Source: Flavobacterium sp. | GTDB lineage: Bacteria; Bacteroidota; Bacteroidia; Flavobacteriales; Flavobacteriaceae | NCBI RefSeq assembly: GCF_017744675.1 | Contig: NZ_JAGIAV010000001.1 | Span: 312,257 to 374,361 of the forward strand | Direction: 5' to 3' | Length of the DNA: 62,105 nt | Part shown: positions 10,101-18,752 of the stretch, piece by piece | How the letters are laid out: every line of letters begins with the position of its first letter | How positions within the stretch are numbered: the first letter of the stretch is position 1 | Program-made: the position numbers and the translations under genes | Notes under the pieces: generated by a model | Told to the model about the DNA's origin: nothing | The model's input: only the letters and a program-made list of their open reading frames with translations | Database searches by the model: none

Positions 10101-13100
10101 AGAAACTGCGCTAGTTGAAGAACAACCATTAGAATTTGTTACAACAACGTAATAATATAACGTCCCAACTGATGTGGTAGATGGTGTGTAAGTAGCATTC
10201 GTTCCTACTAATGTACCACCTGTATTTGAATTAGTTGTGTTACTATACCAAGCATAGCTTGATATAGTTCCGCTTCCCGCCGTTGCAGTTACAGATAAAG
10301 CTGTAGCTGTCCCATTTATACAAACGATTTGAGTAGCTGTAGAAGGATTACTACTTATATTTGGTGATGCTACAACAGTTACTGCTAAATTTTTAACTGC
10401 AGTAGTACCACATGCATTTGTAGCCGTTACGCCAATATTTCCATTTTGTCCTGCAGTTCCTGTAGTCACTGTAATACTATTGGTACCTTGTCCAGCTGTT
10501 ATAGTCCATCCTGTTGGAACTGTCCACGAATATGATAAAGCATTTGTTGCGGCTACAGAATAAACCTGTCCTGTAAGACTTGGACACTGTGTAGTAATTC
10601 CATTAGTAGCTGCCGATTGCAAAACTGGAAGACCAGGACTTGTAGTTATAGTAACTATGTTACTATCTGCATACGTACAGCCAGCTTTAACACCATTAAC
10701 GTCTGGCATTGTACTAGAAAATGTTACAACTCTTTTATAGCGTTTTACAACGTTTACTGATGTAGTTGTCGCAGGAGGATCATAAGTTCGTCCTGTTGCC
10801 CCAGCTATATCTGTAAAAGGACTGCCATCTGTAGAAATCTGCCATTGAAAATTTAATTGAGTATTTTGTAAATTGGCATCGCTAGAACTATACTGTAAAG
10901 AACCTCCAATTACTGCGGGATCACCGCCAGAACAAAAATTAATCGTAGCTGGCGCGGTTATTGTGTTTGCATTTGAATCAAATGGCACCATAGAAAACCC
11001 AACAACATTTGATCCTGCATTTTCGTAATAATCTAAAACAAAATTATCATTTCCTGTTAAACGAACTAAAACATTACTATAAGTTGTAGAACTTTGCTGA
11101 ACCCATCTATCAAAAATTTGTGTTCCATTTAAAGACAATCTAACACCGTCATCTCCAGTTATTGTAACAATATAACATCCAGATTTTGTGCTATTCATTT
11201 TATATCTTACTGCAAAACCTTCTGTATAAATATTTGCACTTTGAATACCATTTGAATAAACTGGAAAGCAAGCTGCATCTCCTCCAAAACCTTCATTAAT
11301 TGTTTCCGAACTTACATTATAATATCCTGCATAATTAGCATTAGTGAACGGTTCTGGAGTAGAACCTCCAGCATTATAAATATGACCTACCCATGTATTT
11401 GTGCCAAATTCATTTTGAGTTTCTTGCGTATTATTAAGTCCAACTAAGTTTATAGACATTGTACCGCCGGCAGTGCCATTATTTGCACAATTGGCTCCCG
11501 CCGATAAAACCAATTTAATTTGGCCAGAAAGTGTAGACACCCAACCATTTAAACTGGTACCATTAGCTCCATTATTACTAGTAATAACAGCGTCATTAGA
11601 AGCATCTAATATGGTTAAATACTCATTTAATCCACTAAAAACATTACTAACACTAAAATTATAAGTAAAACCTTTTATAACATTAATCAGAGCATACTGG
11701 CCTGCATTTGTTGATGCTGTAGTTTGTGAGTTAGTGTTGTCGATACAAAATGTATAAGTTCCTACAGAACCACCTGAAGCCAACGTACTAATTGTGACGG
11801 TTGGTGTAGCACTCATTTGCGTTGAATTCGTACAAGAAGTAGCCAAGACATTAAATGTAGTATTAGCAGTAAGATTCCCTGTTGGCAAACTGATCGTTCC
11901 ACCAGTACCAGCAACCGGAGTTCCTATATTGACATTACTTGCATTTCTTAATTGATAACTAACACCAAGCTCTGAAGACGCAACTGTAATAGTTGTCGCC
12001 GAACCTGAACAAACAGTTGAAGTACTCGCTGCAACCGTTTTGTTTGACGGTGCCGCTAATATTGTCTGATTTGGTGTTGTATAAACAGAATTCCCTGGTC
12101 CAACACCATTATTATTATTTCCATACCACGCAACGGCTTCATAAACAACATCAAATGTAAGATTATTTGTTCCTGCGGCCAAAGGAGTTTCGTACGATCC
12201 TGTATTATTAGAAGCTGTAATTGAAAAATTATATGTTTTGCTATCACCAGGAGCCAAATTTTCAGCATCAACTCTCACATTATAATCAGCCCAACTTGTA
12301 CCATTAGTGTTCCACTTTATTCCAATATTAAAATCTCTCGATGGACCATCAGACCAAGTAGCTGTACCAATATTTTTTATAGTCACACTTACATTTCTTG
12401 TTTCTCCAGGACACCAAGTTGTAGATCCAGTGTTAACACCAATAATTTGACTTTTATAAGTATAAGGTCTTAATGCAACTAAAATTCCACCATTTCTTTG
12501 AGAGCTAGATATAGTTGCTTTGCCTGCTCCTGTTGCACCTGCATTGGTTTTGATGGCCCAAGCAGCTCCAACTGAAACATTCCCTCCAGTTGTTTTTCGA
12601 TCATCGTATAATTCATTCAAAGCTCCAGGTGAGGTAGCTGTTTGCCAGGCATTGTCATTCCATGTAGGAGATGAATTAGCTACTTGCCCAAACATAATCA
12701 CAGCGGCATTGTTTGTTACTGTTGAAATTTGTGCAGCATTAACATTAGTGCTATTATTAGTTGTTTGAATAGCTGGTGAAGCAACATCAAAAGGGTCTGT
12801 TCCAGACACATCAACTCCCGTAAATGCAACTATAGACCCTACTCCCCCAGTAATATTGGAGCTTAATGTAAAAGTATATGAAGTCGGTTCACTTGTAGTA
12901 GCTATTTTGTACAGTACCGCTCCCCATCTAGTAGTTGTACCTAGATTGGCACCAGAAATCAAAGTCCAACCTGTTGAAATAGGATTGGATAAAGCACCAC
13001 TACCAATTTGAGCAATATTAACTAACATCACATCTCCAGCTACAACACCATTTGGTCTATCTATTGTCAAAGAAGTATTTGCAGTCTGAGCAGTTGTAGA

Positions 13101-13256
13101 AGTCCCTCGCTGTGCTATATAAGCACTTTGAGAAAATACATAAGTAGAAACAAAAAACATCCAAACACAAAGCAATCCTAAACTAGGTGTGCTTAATCTT
13201 CTGGGGAAAGATTTAGAAATAAAAAATAAAAACGAGTAAAGTAATTTTCTCATCAT
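7167..13256 (-). CDS. Giant Ig-like/PA14-like T9SS type C cargo protein
   Basis: 2029 aa from tandem ATG codons at 13256/13253. The longer frame to 13316 would begin with TTG and place 20 polar residues before the signal peptide, so I prefer 13256. Order: signal peptide (…STYVFSQ); a ~250-aa beta-rich domain; an NBR1-like Ig segment ('NIGTATWSDG'); a PA14-like region ('NTWVGHIYN', 'GDDGVRLSLNG', 'FVLDYYENAG'); PKD/Ig-like repeats; four near-identical 87-aa repeats ('ANAGGALAAICQG', 'GGATGGTWTGGAGTW'); then the shared C-terminal module beginning 'TTWNGSAWSNG' and ending in a type C sorting domain. Likely surface-exposed or released adhesin-like protein. No enzymatic motif was recognised. Confidence 0.88.
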   Translation of the reverse strand: MMRKLLYSFLFFISKSFPRRLSTPSLGLLCVWMFFVSTYVFSQSAYIAQRGTSTTAQTANTSLTIDRPNGVVAGDVMLVNIAQIGSGALSNPISTGWTLISGANLGTTTRWGAVLYKIATTSEPTSYTFTLSSNITGGVGSIVAFTGVDVSGTDPFDVASPAIQTTNNSTNVNAAQISTVTNNAAVIMFGQVANSSPTWNDNAWQTATSPGALNELYDDRKTTGGNVSVGAAWAIKTNAGATGAGKATISSSQRNGGILVALRPYTYKSQIIGVNTGSTTWCPGETRNVSVTIKNIGTATWSDGPSRDFNIGIKWNTNGTSWADYNVRVDAENLAPGDSKTYNFSITASNNTGSYETPLAAGTNNLTFDVVYEAVAWYGNNNNGVGPGNSVYTTPNQTILAAPSNKTVAASTSTVCSGSATTITVASSELGVSYQLRNASNVNIGTPVAGTGGTISLPTGNLTANTTFNVLATSCTNSTQMSATPTVTISTLASGGSVGTYTFCIDNTNSQTTASTNAGQYALINVIKGFTYNFSVSNVFSGLNEYLTILDASNDAVITSNNGANGTSLNGWVSTLSGQIKLVLSAGANCANNGTAGGTMSINLVGLNNTQETQNEFGTNTWVGHIYNAGGSTPEPFTNANYAGYYNVSSETINEGFGGDAACFPVYSNGIQSANIYTEGFAVRYKMNSTKSGCYIVTITGDDGVRLSLNGTQIFDRWVQQSSTTYSNVLVRLTGNDNFVLDYYENAGSNVVGFSMVPFDSNANTITAPATINFCSGGDPAVIGGSLQYSSSDANLQNTQLNFQWQISTDGSPFTDIAGATGRTYDPPATTTSVNVVKRYKRVVTFSSTMPDVNGVKAGCTYADSNIVTITTSPGLPVLQSAATNGITTQCPSLTGQVYSVAATNALSYSWTVPTGWTITAGQGTNSITVTTGTAGQNGNIGVTATNACGTTAVKNLAVTVVASPNISSNPSTATQIVCINGTATALSVTATAGSGTISSYAWYSNTTNSNTGGTLVGTNATYTPSTTSVGTLYYYVVVTNSNGCSSTSAVSGAITVNPNPIANAGGALAAICQGATSAQMGGSVGGGATGGTWTGGAGTWANATNPATATYTAGVSESGNITLTLTTSGGSCGTATASKTITVNPKPTANAGGALAAICQGAISAQMGGSVGGGATGGTWTGGAGTWANATNPATATYTAGASESGNITLTLTSSGGSCGTASVTKTITVNQNPTANAGGALAAICQGAISAQMGGSVGGGATGGTWSGGAGTWTNATNPATATYTAGTSESGNITLTLTSSGGSCGTTFVTKTITVNQNPTVNAGGALAAICQGTASAQMGGSVGGGATGGTWSGGSGTWANATSPATATYTAGASESGNITLTLTTSGGSCGTASVTKTITVNQKPTAPSITKNNDAACNTLGSITLTGLSGNWTVNQTGAGIGTYSGTTSTLPIQNLIAGRYYFTVTDNGSGCTSNTVFIDINDISSSTTWNGSAWSNGNPDGSKSVIVSAVTPNQPFTTATPNISACSLTITAPSDVSIPSGVTLTISNKVTSNGKLVFESGSSLIQTTNVQNTGDIVYKRATSIRRFDLTYWSSPVTKVGGFTMHDFSPTTLGDKYFYFSPNSGWVTNMNGTMAMQVGNGYSIRGPQEFDTVTPSTFIGAFIGVPNNGDITVTSVVSDKFFLFGNPYPSAIDVAALWDANPNVLGALYFWTHVALPQKAPGDNTYRYSSNDYIVYTATGSIDVSGTNPRTFGGYIAAGQGFFARPKTTQIHFNNGMRKGASVNSDFYKTAKSNSIERNRIWLNMINAEGAFKQILVGYVEGATNNVDFNYDAPTMGGNSFVDFYSINETKKLTIQGRALPFDNTDVVPLGYKTTVQGDFTIGIDHGDGFFDKQEVYLEDKTTGKTTNLRNENYTFNTLVGTFTDRFVLRYTSKTLGTGDFENLESSVLVSVKNKVINIVSFKETIKEVNVFNIGAQLLYSKAKVNSQELQISNLHSSDQVLLIKITLENGSIITKKVIFSNLE
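9041..10084 (-). repeat. Four 261-bp in-gene tandem repeats
   Basis: The marker TTTACTGTAATAGTTTTAGT and variants start at about 9040, 9301, 9562 and 9823, with a diverged edge near 10084. The period is 261 bp (87 codons). The units are very similar at the DNA level, including synonymous positions, which suggests recent amplification or homogenisation. Confidence 0.9.
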
Positions 13257-13538
13257 ATAAGAGTAGGTATTTGTTTTAAATTTGTTTTTGGTTTGCTTAA
13301 AAAGCAAAAAAGGCAATTCCTTTCAAAAAATGAATGGCCTTTTTGGTATTACATTGGAATTCAAAATGTTAAATATTGGCGTTTTAGCCAAAATTTAAAA
13401 ATGTTAAAAATCCGTACAAAAATATTTAAATTAGCCTAATACACAAGGTTATAATTTATTTCTTTTTATAAAATATTAACAATTTTCAGAATTAATTTAT
13501 AACTATTGGGCCATTATTTAATCTAAACGTTAAAACGC

Positions 13539-14021
13539 ATGAAAAAGCTGATAAATAATACTTTTACTCTCAAGGAAGCTTTACAAAAGTTAGAGCATTT
13601 TTGTGCCTATCAAGAACGTTGTCATGATGAAGTAGTTGATAAGTTATACAGCCTGAAAATGACCCGTGATGAGATTGACAGTATAGTCGTACAGCTCATT
13701 GAAGGAAATTTTCTAAATGAAACCCGTTTTGCATGCAGCTTCGCCAGAGGCAAACATCGAATTAAGCATTGGGGAAAAATCAGGATTACCAGCGAACTTA
13801 AAGCAAGAAATATTTCTTCTACAAATATTACTTTGGCTTTGAAGGAAATTTCAGCCGAAGAATATTTTGAGACTTTTGAAAATCTAGCAGAAAGATGTTG
13901 GAATAGTATTTCAGAAAACAATCTTCTTAAAAAGCGTAAAAAGTTCTGTGACTATATGTTGCGTAGAGGTTATGAAAGCAATCTTGTTTACGAAAAAGTT
14001 AAACAACTAGAAGAAAACTAA
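13539..14021 (+). CDS. recX: RecX family regulatory protein
   Basis: 160 aa. The sequence has the three-helix RecX repeats and the family's characteristic core 'FARGKHRIKHWGKIRI…ELKARNIS' around residues 68-95. RecX binds the RecA filament and modulates recombinase activity in the cytoplasm. The start is ATG at 13539 ('MKKLINNTF…'). It is divergent from the giant gene that starts at 13256, with about 280 bp between, and is followed by a 405-bp non-coding gap. No recA lies in the window, so the gene is genomically isolated here. Confidence 0.88.
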   Translation: MKKLINNTFTLKEALQKLEHFCAYQERCHDEVVDKLYSLKMTRDEIDSIVVQLIEGNFLNETRFACSFARGKHRIKHWGKIRITSELKARNISSTNITLALKEISAEEYFETFENLAERCWNSISENNLLKKRKKFCDYMLRRGYESNLVYEKVKQLEEN

Positions 14022-14215
14022 ATTCCTTTTATTCCTTAAAAAAGAGTTTTTTTATCTTTTCCAATCCATTTCGATTTTTGCCCAAAAATCATCAAAAATT
14101 ACTAGATAATTCAAATAACTTTTGGTTATAAAATATTCCATTTTTTCGGAATTTATAGCAAACTAGACGTTTTTCAGTCTAAAACTTCAAAAAATAGTCT
14201 TGAAAAATTTTATTT

Positions 14216-14250
14216 ACCAATATTATTCTTACAATAATATTGGTTTTTTT
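14216..14250 (+). terminator. Strong Rho-independent terminator downstream of recX
   Basis: A perfect 12-bp stem (ACCAATATTATT / AATAATATTGGT) with loop CTTAC is followed by seven T. It lies 195 bp beyond the recX stop. It ends either a recX transcript with a long 3' tail or a separate small transcript. Confidence 0.85.
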
Positions 14251-14288
14251 ATAAGAATATTTATCTAACATTAAAATTTTTAATGTGC

Positions 14289-14316
14289 TTCATCGAGTAT
14301 TTTTTTAGTTCATCGA
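14289..14316. promoter_or_regulatory. TTCATCGA direct repeat, 20-bp period
   Basis: TTCATCGA occurs at 14289-14296 and 14309-14316, with 12 bp between. It is about 50-80 bp upstream of the TACCTTTG box that precedes the gene at 14427. The spacing matches the TTAATCGATT pair at 2904/2924. An activator site is inferred. Confidence 0.35.
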
Positions 14317-14366
14317 TTATATGGGGGTTCGCAAAACCGCGCCAACATTCAGCTCGTAAATGTAAG

Positions 14367-14374
14367 TACCTTTG
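14367..14374 (+). promoter_or_regulatory. Candidate -7 box TACCTTTG for the 1423-aa cargo gene
   Basis: Matches the Bacteroidota TAnnTTTG -7 consensus and would give a leader of about 45 nt before ATG 14427. No TTG lies at the normal upstream spacing, which fits a promoter that needs an activator. Confidence 0.45.
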
Positions 14375-14426
14375 TTTGGTTCGGAAGTCCTATGCCAGCA
14401 TAACAAATTGATAAAAAACATTTAAC

Positions 14427-17400
14427 ATGAAAAAAACTCTACTTTTATTCTTATTATTGCCTTTTTTTGGATTTGCTCAAACTGTTTTGGTAAAATGGGA
14501 CGCAGCAAATTCTGGTAATAGCTTTGCCCCTGTTCCAATAGGAACAATTAACGCTTCTGATTTATCAGCAACTGTAACCAATAAATATATCTCTAACAAT
14601 GCTGCAAATACTTTTTTTTATAGTAGCGGCTGGCCAACACCTCTAAACAAAGGCGGACAATATGATCCGACAAAATATATACAATTTTCTCTGGGGCCTA
14701 AAACAGGAAACAAGGTAAATTTAAGCACATTCACTTTTGAATGTAAATCTCCAGGTTCTCAAAAATATACAATTAAATATTCCAAACAATCTGATTTCTC
14801 GTCTGGTGTTTTTAATCTTCTTACAGCAACAGCGGCCACTAGTAATTGGATACAATACACATTGAATTTTTCTGAAGAAATAAACCCTGTTTTACCTACT
14901 GAAAAAGTTTATGTTAGAATTTACGCCTATTACACTAATAACGACTTCCAAATTAGAACTGGAAGCGGAAATATTGTACCTACCATCAATGGTGAAGTAT
15001 TAAGTTTTGATGCTACCAAAATATTAGCTATCAACGATTACGTTACCACTACAAAAGATGTAGCAGTTAATATAAATCCACTAAGCAATGACGTAAACAA
15101 AGCCAACGTAAACACTTTGGTTATTTCTACACCACCATCTGCTGCAGAAGGAACTGCGATAATTAATCCTGATAAAACTATAACTTTTAATCCTGCTGCT
15201 GGATTTATTGGTACTTCTGTTTTCAACTACACCATCTCAAACGCAACAGAAACATCTATAGGAACCATAAAAGTGACAGTAAATCAAGACACAACGGACT
15301 TTTTATCACTTTGGGATGGAGCCGATGACACTTTTAATCCCGTAACCAAACAATATGTAGACCCAAACTCTCCAATTACAAAGGCGGGCACTAACATAAG
15401 TTTAGATTATATATTTCAAAACCAAAATAATGCATTCTTTCAAACTAACGGCTGGCCTACTCCTTCTAACAACCCTAATATTGTAAATACAGCAGACGAA
15501 ACTAAGTACATTCAATTTAAAATCGCACCCGATTCTAAACACAAATTAAATCTTAAACAATTTAATTTTACTTACAGAGGAAAGAATCAAAAGTTTCTTG
15601 TAAAATATTCTAAGAATCCAGATTTTACAAGTGGTGCTCAGACATTAATACCAGAAAGTAATGCCGCTTCATCATGGACACCGTTAACTAATAATATCGC
15701 ATCGGGCCTAAACACTTTATCGCCTGGAGAAACCCTGTACATTAGATTTTATGTTTATGCTAGCAACAATACTTTTGAAATTAAAAATGGTAATGGAAGT
15801 CCAGAAGGCCCGGTAATCACAGGAACAATCGAAGATGTTTTTACTTTAACAGCAAAGAATGATATTGTTTCAACTCCATCAAATCAGGCCATAACAATCC
15901 CTATTTTAGATAATGATGTTATTGGTGGCTATCCGTTAGAAGCCATAACAGTGACACAACCAACTAATGGCACTGTAACTGTAAACGGCCTTAACAATAT
16001 CACTTTTACGCCTGCAGCAAATTTTACTGGATCTGCAACTTTTACATATACTCTTAAAAATACCAATTCTAATTATTCTTCCGCTACTGTAACTGTTAAT
16101 GCTACAGCACCTGTTTGTAATCCAGGTGACCAAATTACATACGGAGATAATAAATGGATCGGATATGTGTATAAAACAACAACTTTGCCACCATCTGGCA
16201 GTCCTGCAGACCCAAATCCTGCAACGCCTACGACCATTCCAATTTCAAACATGACCTATGTTGGACAAGTTGAAGAAAACAAACTATTTAATCGCGATGT
16301 TATACAAGGAACTGTTACTGGGTTAAATCCGCAGTTGTGTGAGTCTCCTTCCGACTATTTCTTTGTTCGTTATAAAATGAAAACAAAAGTTGATGTGACA
16401 GGCACTTACAATATTACCGTTGGAGGTGATGATTATTATCGTTTATATTTAACTACTGGTTCTACTACCACGAAAAAAATTGAACAATGGTCTGGCGTAA
16501 ATTATTCGCAACAGGCAGTAAATATGCAATTGACAGCTGGCGTTGATTATACTTTTGACTTGGAATATTATGAAAAAACAACCGATTCAAGAATACAGTT
16601 TTCAATGGGTTTAATAGCAGGAAGCAATACTGCACCTTACCCATTTGGAGATAATTTGTGGAAAGTTTACGGGTTTACTACCGCTGATAGTGGTAATAAT
16701 TTTACAATTCCACAAAACAGCTACGCTGGATATTATAGTGTTACCCCAGTGAATATTAATACTACAGACTCATTTGCTCTTGCAGAATCGCCTTCTTTTA
16801 ATCCTACTGTATCTGGCTGGCAAGGAGCCCCTGTGCCTCAAGATTACTTTACTTTGGTTTACAAAAGACAAGGATTCCCTTGCGGAACCTATCAAATACA
16901 AATTACAAATTGTGATGATTTAGTACAGATTTACATTGATGATGAGAACGCGACAACACCAGTTTATACATCACCAGGAAACATTAACGACAACGCCCCT
17001 GCAAACAATATATTAACTACTCCAAGAGCTTTAGGCAAGGATTCTAAAGTTGAAATTCGTTTAAAAGATTACAAACAAAGCGCTAGACTGAATTTAAATT
17101 TCATTAAAGTGGAAACAGATTACAATGGAACAGGAAATCCTGGAGCTAACAGTTCGATAGTAATTAAATCTAACACTACAGTAAGTACAGATCTTAATGT
17201 TTGTTCGTGCACTATCAATCCGAATATTACATTAACAGTTCCAAAGGATATCACTTTGACAGTCGATGAAAATATAACTGTTGGAACTGGAGGAAAATTG
17301 CTTGTACAATCTGGCGGATCATTGTTACAAACTTCTACCAGCAAAACAAATTTTATAGGAAGCACCAACGCTTTTGAAATACAAAGGACTTCTAAAATAC

Positions 17401-18698
17401 GTCGTTTTGATTTGACTTATTGGTCGACACCTGTAGATAACCCAGATTTTAAAATGAATACTTTATCTCCAGAAACATTATTTGATAAGTATTTTTATTG
17501 GACTTCAGATTTCAAATGGGCTACGGATTTGTACGGAAAAATGACAATGGAAGTTGGAAAAGGATACAGTATTAGAGGACCACAGTCTTTTGACACTCAA
17601 ATAGCCGCTGACTTTACTGGAAAATTTTATGGAAAACCAAACAATGGCAATATTGTAATTCCGACTACAGCAGATAAATTTCATCTTATTGGAAACCCTT
17701 ATCCATCTGCCATTGATGGCCGAAAATTCATTACAGACAATGGAGATGTTGGCCCCCTGTATTTCTGGACACATGTTTCACCTCCAAAAAAAGAAATTGG
17801 CAGTAATACTTACACATACAGTAGCCCAGATTATGCAGTGTTTACGTTATTTGGATCAACAAGAGCTACAACCGGAGGAGAGACCCCTTCAGGATATATT
17901 GGAGTAGGACAAGGTTTCTTTATAAAACCAAAAGTTGTTTCTATCACATTTAATAATGGCCAACGTGTAAAAGCACAGAATACGCAATTTTTTAAAACAA
18001 CAGCAAAAGAAGCTTCAATTGAGATAAATCGCTTATGGCTAAATCTAAGTAATAATGAAGATGCTTTTAAGCAATTATTGATAGGATATGTAGAAGGTGC
18101 AACAAACAACTTCGATTATAATTATGATGCAACGACATTGGCTGGTAATTCTTATATTGATTTTTACACTATAAATGAAGCTAAAAAACTTACTATTCAA
18201 GCAAGAGCTCTACCTTTTGATAAGACAGAAACAATTCCGCTTGGTTATAAATCAACTGCCGAAACCCAATTAACAATCTCGATAGATCACGCTGATGGTT
18301 TTTTTAACCAACAAGCCGTTTATCTGGAAGATAAAAGCACAGGCATTATAACAGATTTGCGCGCTTCAAATTATACTTTCAAAACAACTATTGGAACTTT
18401 TACAGATCGTTTTGTTCTCCGCTACACAAACAAAACACTAGGAACAGATGATTTTGAAAATGCAAAAGATGGTCTTTTAGTCTCCGTAAAATCAAAAGTT
18501 GTAAATGTAACTAGTGGAACTGAAAACATTAAAGAGACACAAATCTATACAATTGGCGGGCAATTGCTTTATAGCAAAAGTAAAATTGAGGCTAAAGAAT
18601 TAAAGATTGAAAACTTACATTCTGGCAGTCAAGTTTTATTGGTGAAAGTCATTTTAGAAAATGGCCACGTAGTTACCAAGAAAATCATATTTAATTAA
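14427..18698 (+). CDS. Large cadherin-like/PA14-like T9SS type C cargo protein
   Basis: 1423 aa. Signal peptide at residues 1-18 (…PFFGFAQ). Two copies of a ~170-aa domain ('SGWPTP…DPTKYIQFSLGP' and 'NGWPTP…DETKYIQFKIAP') alternate with two cadherin/Big_9-like domains ('NDYVTTTKDVAV', 'NDIVSTPSNQAITIPILDNDV'). Two PA14-like segments follow ('YNITVGGDDYYRLYL', 'YQIQITNCDDLVQIYIDD'). From about residue 910 comes the C-terminal module shared with the genes at 3142 and 7167. It ends 'GGQLLYSKSK…KKIIFN', a T9SS type C sorting signal. Probably surface-anchored or released; binding target unknown. It is the only one of the giants on the plus strand. Confidence 0.9.
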   Translation: MKKTLLLFLLLPFFGFAQTVLVKWDAANSGNSFAPVPIGTINASDLSATVTNKYISNNAANTFFYSSGWPTPLNKGGQYDPTKYIQFSLGPKTGNKVNLSTFTFECKSPGSQKYTIKYSKQSDFSSGVFNLLTATAATSNWIQYTLNFSEEINPVLPTEKVYVRIYAYYTNNDFQIRTGSGNIVPTINGEVLSFDATKILAINDYVTTTKDVAVNINPLSNDVNKANVNTLVISTPPSAAEGTAIINPDKTITFNPAAGFIGTSVFNYTISNATETSIGTIKVTVNQDTTDFLSLWDGADDTFNPVTKQYVDPNSPITKAGTNISLDYIFQNQNNAFFQTNGWPTPSNNPNIVNTADETKYIQFKIAPDSKHKLNLKQFNFTYRGKNQKFLVKYSKNPDFTSGAQTLIPESNAASSWTPLTNNIASGLNTLSPGETLYIRFYVYASNNTFEIKNGNGSPEGPVITGTIEDVFTLTAKNDIVSTPSNQAITIPILDNDVIGGYPLEAITVTQPTNGTVTVNGLNNITFTPAANFTGSATFTYTLKNTNSNYSSATVTVNATAPVCNPGDQITYGDNKWIGYVYKTTTLPPSGSPADPNPATPTTIPISNMTYVGQVEENKLFNRDVIQGTVTGLNPQLCESPSDYFFVRYKMKTKVDVTGTYNITVGGDDYYRLYLTTGSTTTKKIEQWSGVNYSQQAVNMQLTAGVDYTFDLEYYEKTTDSRIQFSMGLIAGSNTAPYPFGDNLWKVYGFTTADSGNNFTIPQNSYAGYYSVTPVNINTTDSFALAESPSFNPTVSGWQGAPVPQDYFTLVYKRQGFPCGTYQIQITNCDDLVQIYIDDENATTPVYTSPGNINDNAPANNILTTPRALGKDSKVEIRLKDYKQSARLNLNFIKVETDYNGTGNPGANSSIVIKSNTTVSTDLNVCSCTINPNITLTVPKDITLTVDENITVGTGGKLLVQSGGSLLQTSTSKTNFIGSTNAFEIQRTSKIRRFDLTYWSTPVDNPDFKMNTLSPETLFDKYFYWTSDFKWATDLYGKMTMEVGKGYSIRGPQSFDTQIAADFTGKFYGKPNNGNIVIPTTADKFHLIGNPYPSAIDGRKFITDNGDVGPLYFWTHVSPPKKEIGSNTYTYSSPDYAVFTLFGSTRATTGGETPSGYIGVGQGFFIKPKVVSITFNNGQRVKAQNTQFFKTTAKEASIEINRLWLNLSNNEDAFKQLLIGYVEGATNNFDYNYDATTLAGNSYIDFYTINEAKKLTIQARALPFDKTETIPLGYKSTAETQLTISIDHADGFFNQQAVYLEDKSTGIITDLRASNYTFKTTIGTFTDRFVLRYTNKTLGTDDFENAKDGLLVSVKSKVVNVTSGTENIKETQIYTIGGQLLYSKSKIEAKELKIENLHSGSQVLLVKVILENGHVVTKKIIFN

Positions 18699-18703
18699 TA
18701 ATA

Positions 18704-18728
18704 AAAACCCATCGTAAAGATGGGTTTT
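18704..18728. terminator. Bidirectional terminator between convergent genes
   Basis: A 10-bp perfect stem (AAAACCCATC / GATGGGTTTT) with loop GTAAA. It starts 6 bp after the stop at 18698 and faces the bioF 3' end at 18753, so it can serve both strands. Confidence 0.85.
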
Positions 18729-18752
18729 CTTATTTTACAACAATTCGGAATT

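Larger units (their letters stand above)
14022..14426. other. Intergenic region: distal terminator, paired ATCGA boxes, GC-rich leader
   Basis: 405 bp without a gene. It holds a strong terminator at 14216-14250, 195 bp past recX. Next is a TTCATCGA direct repeat (14289 and 14309). Then comes a comparatively GC-rich stretch (about 14322-14400) containing a TACCTTTG box at 14367-14374 before the gene at 14427. No tRNA fold or known riboswitch was recognised. Confidence 0.5.

Noticed and set aside
13307..13344. AAAAAGGC…GCCTTTTT inverted repeat as terminator
   Set aside because: It lies upstream of two divergent genes and so has nothing to terminate; the 22-nt loop is large.
14322..14400. GC-rich leader considered as tRNA or riboswitch
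   Set aside because: No cloverleaf, no CCA end and no known aptamer core; only weak 4-5 bp stems.
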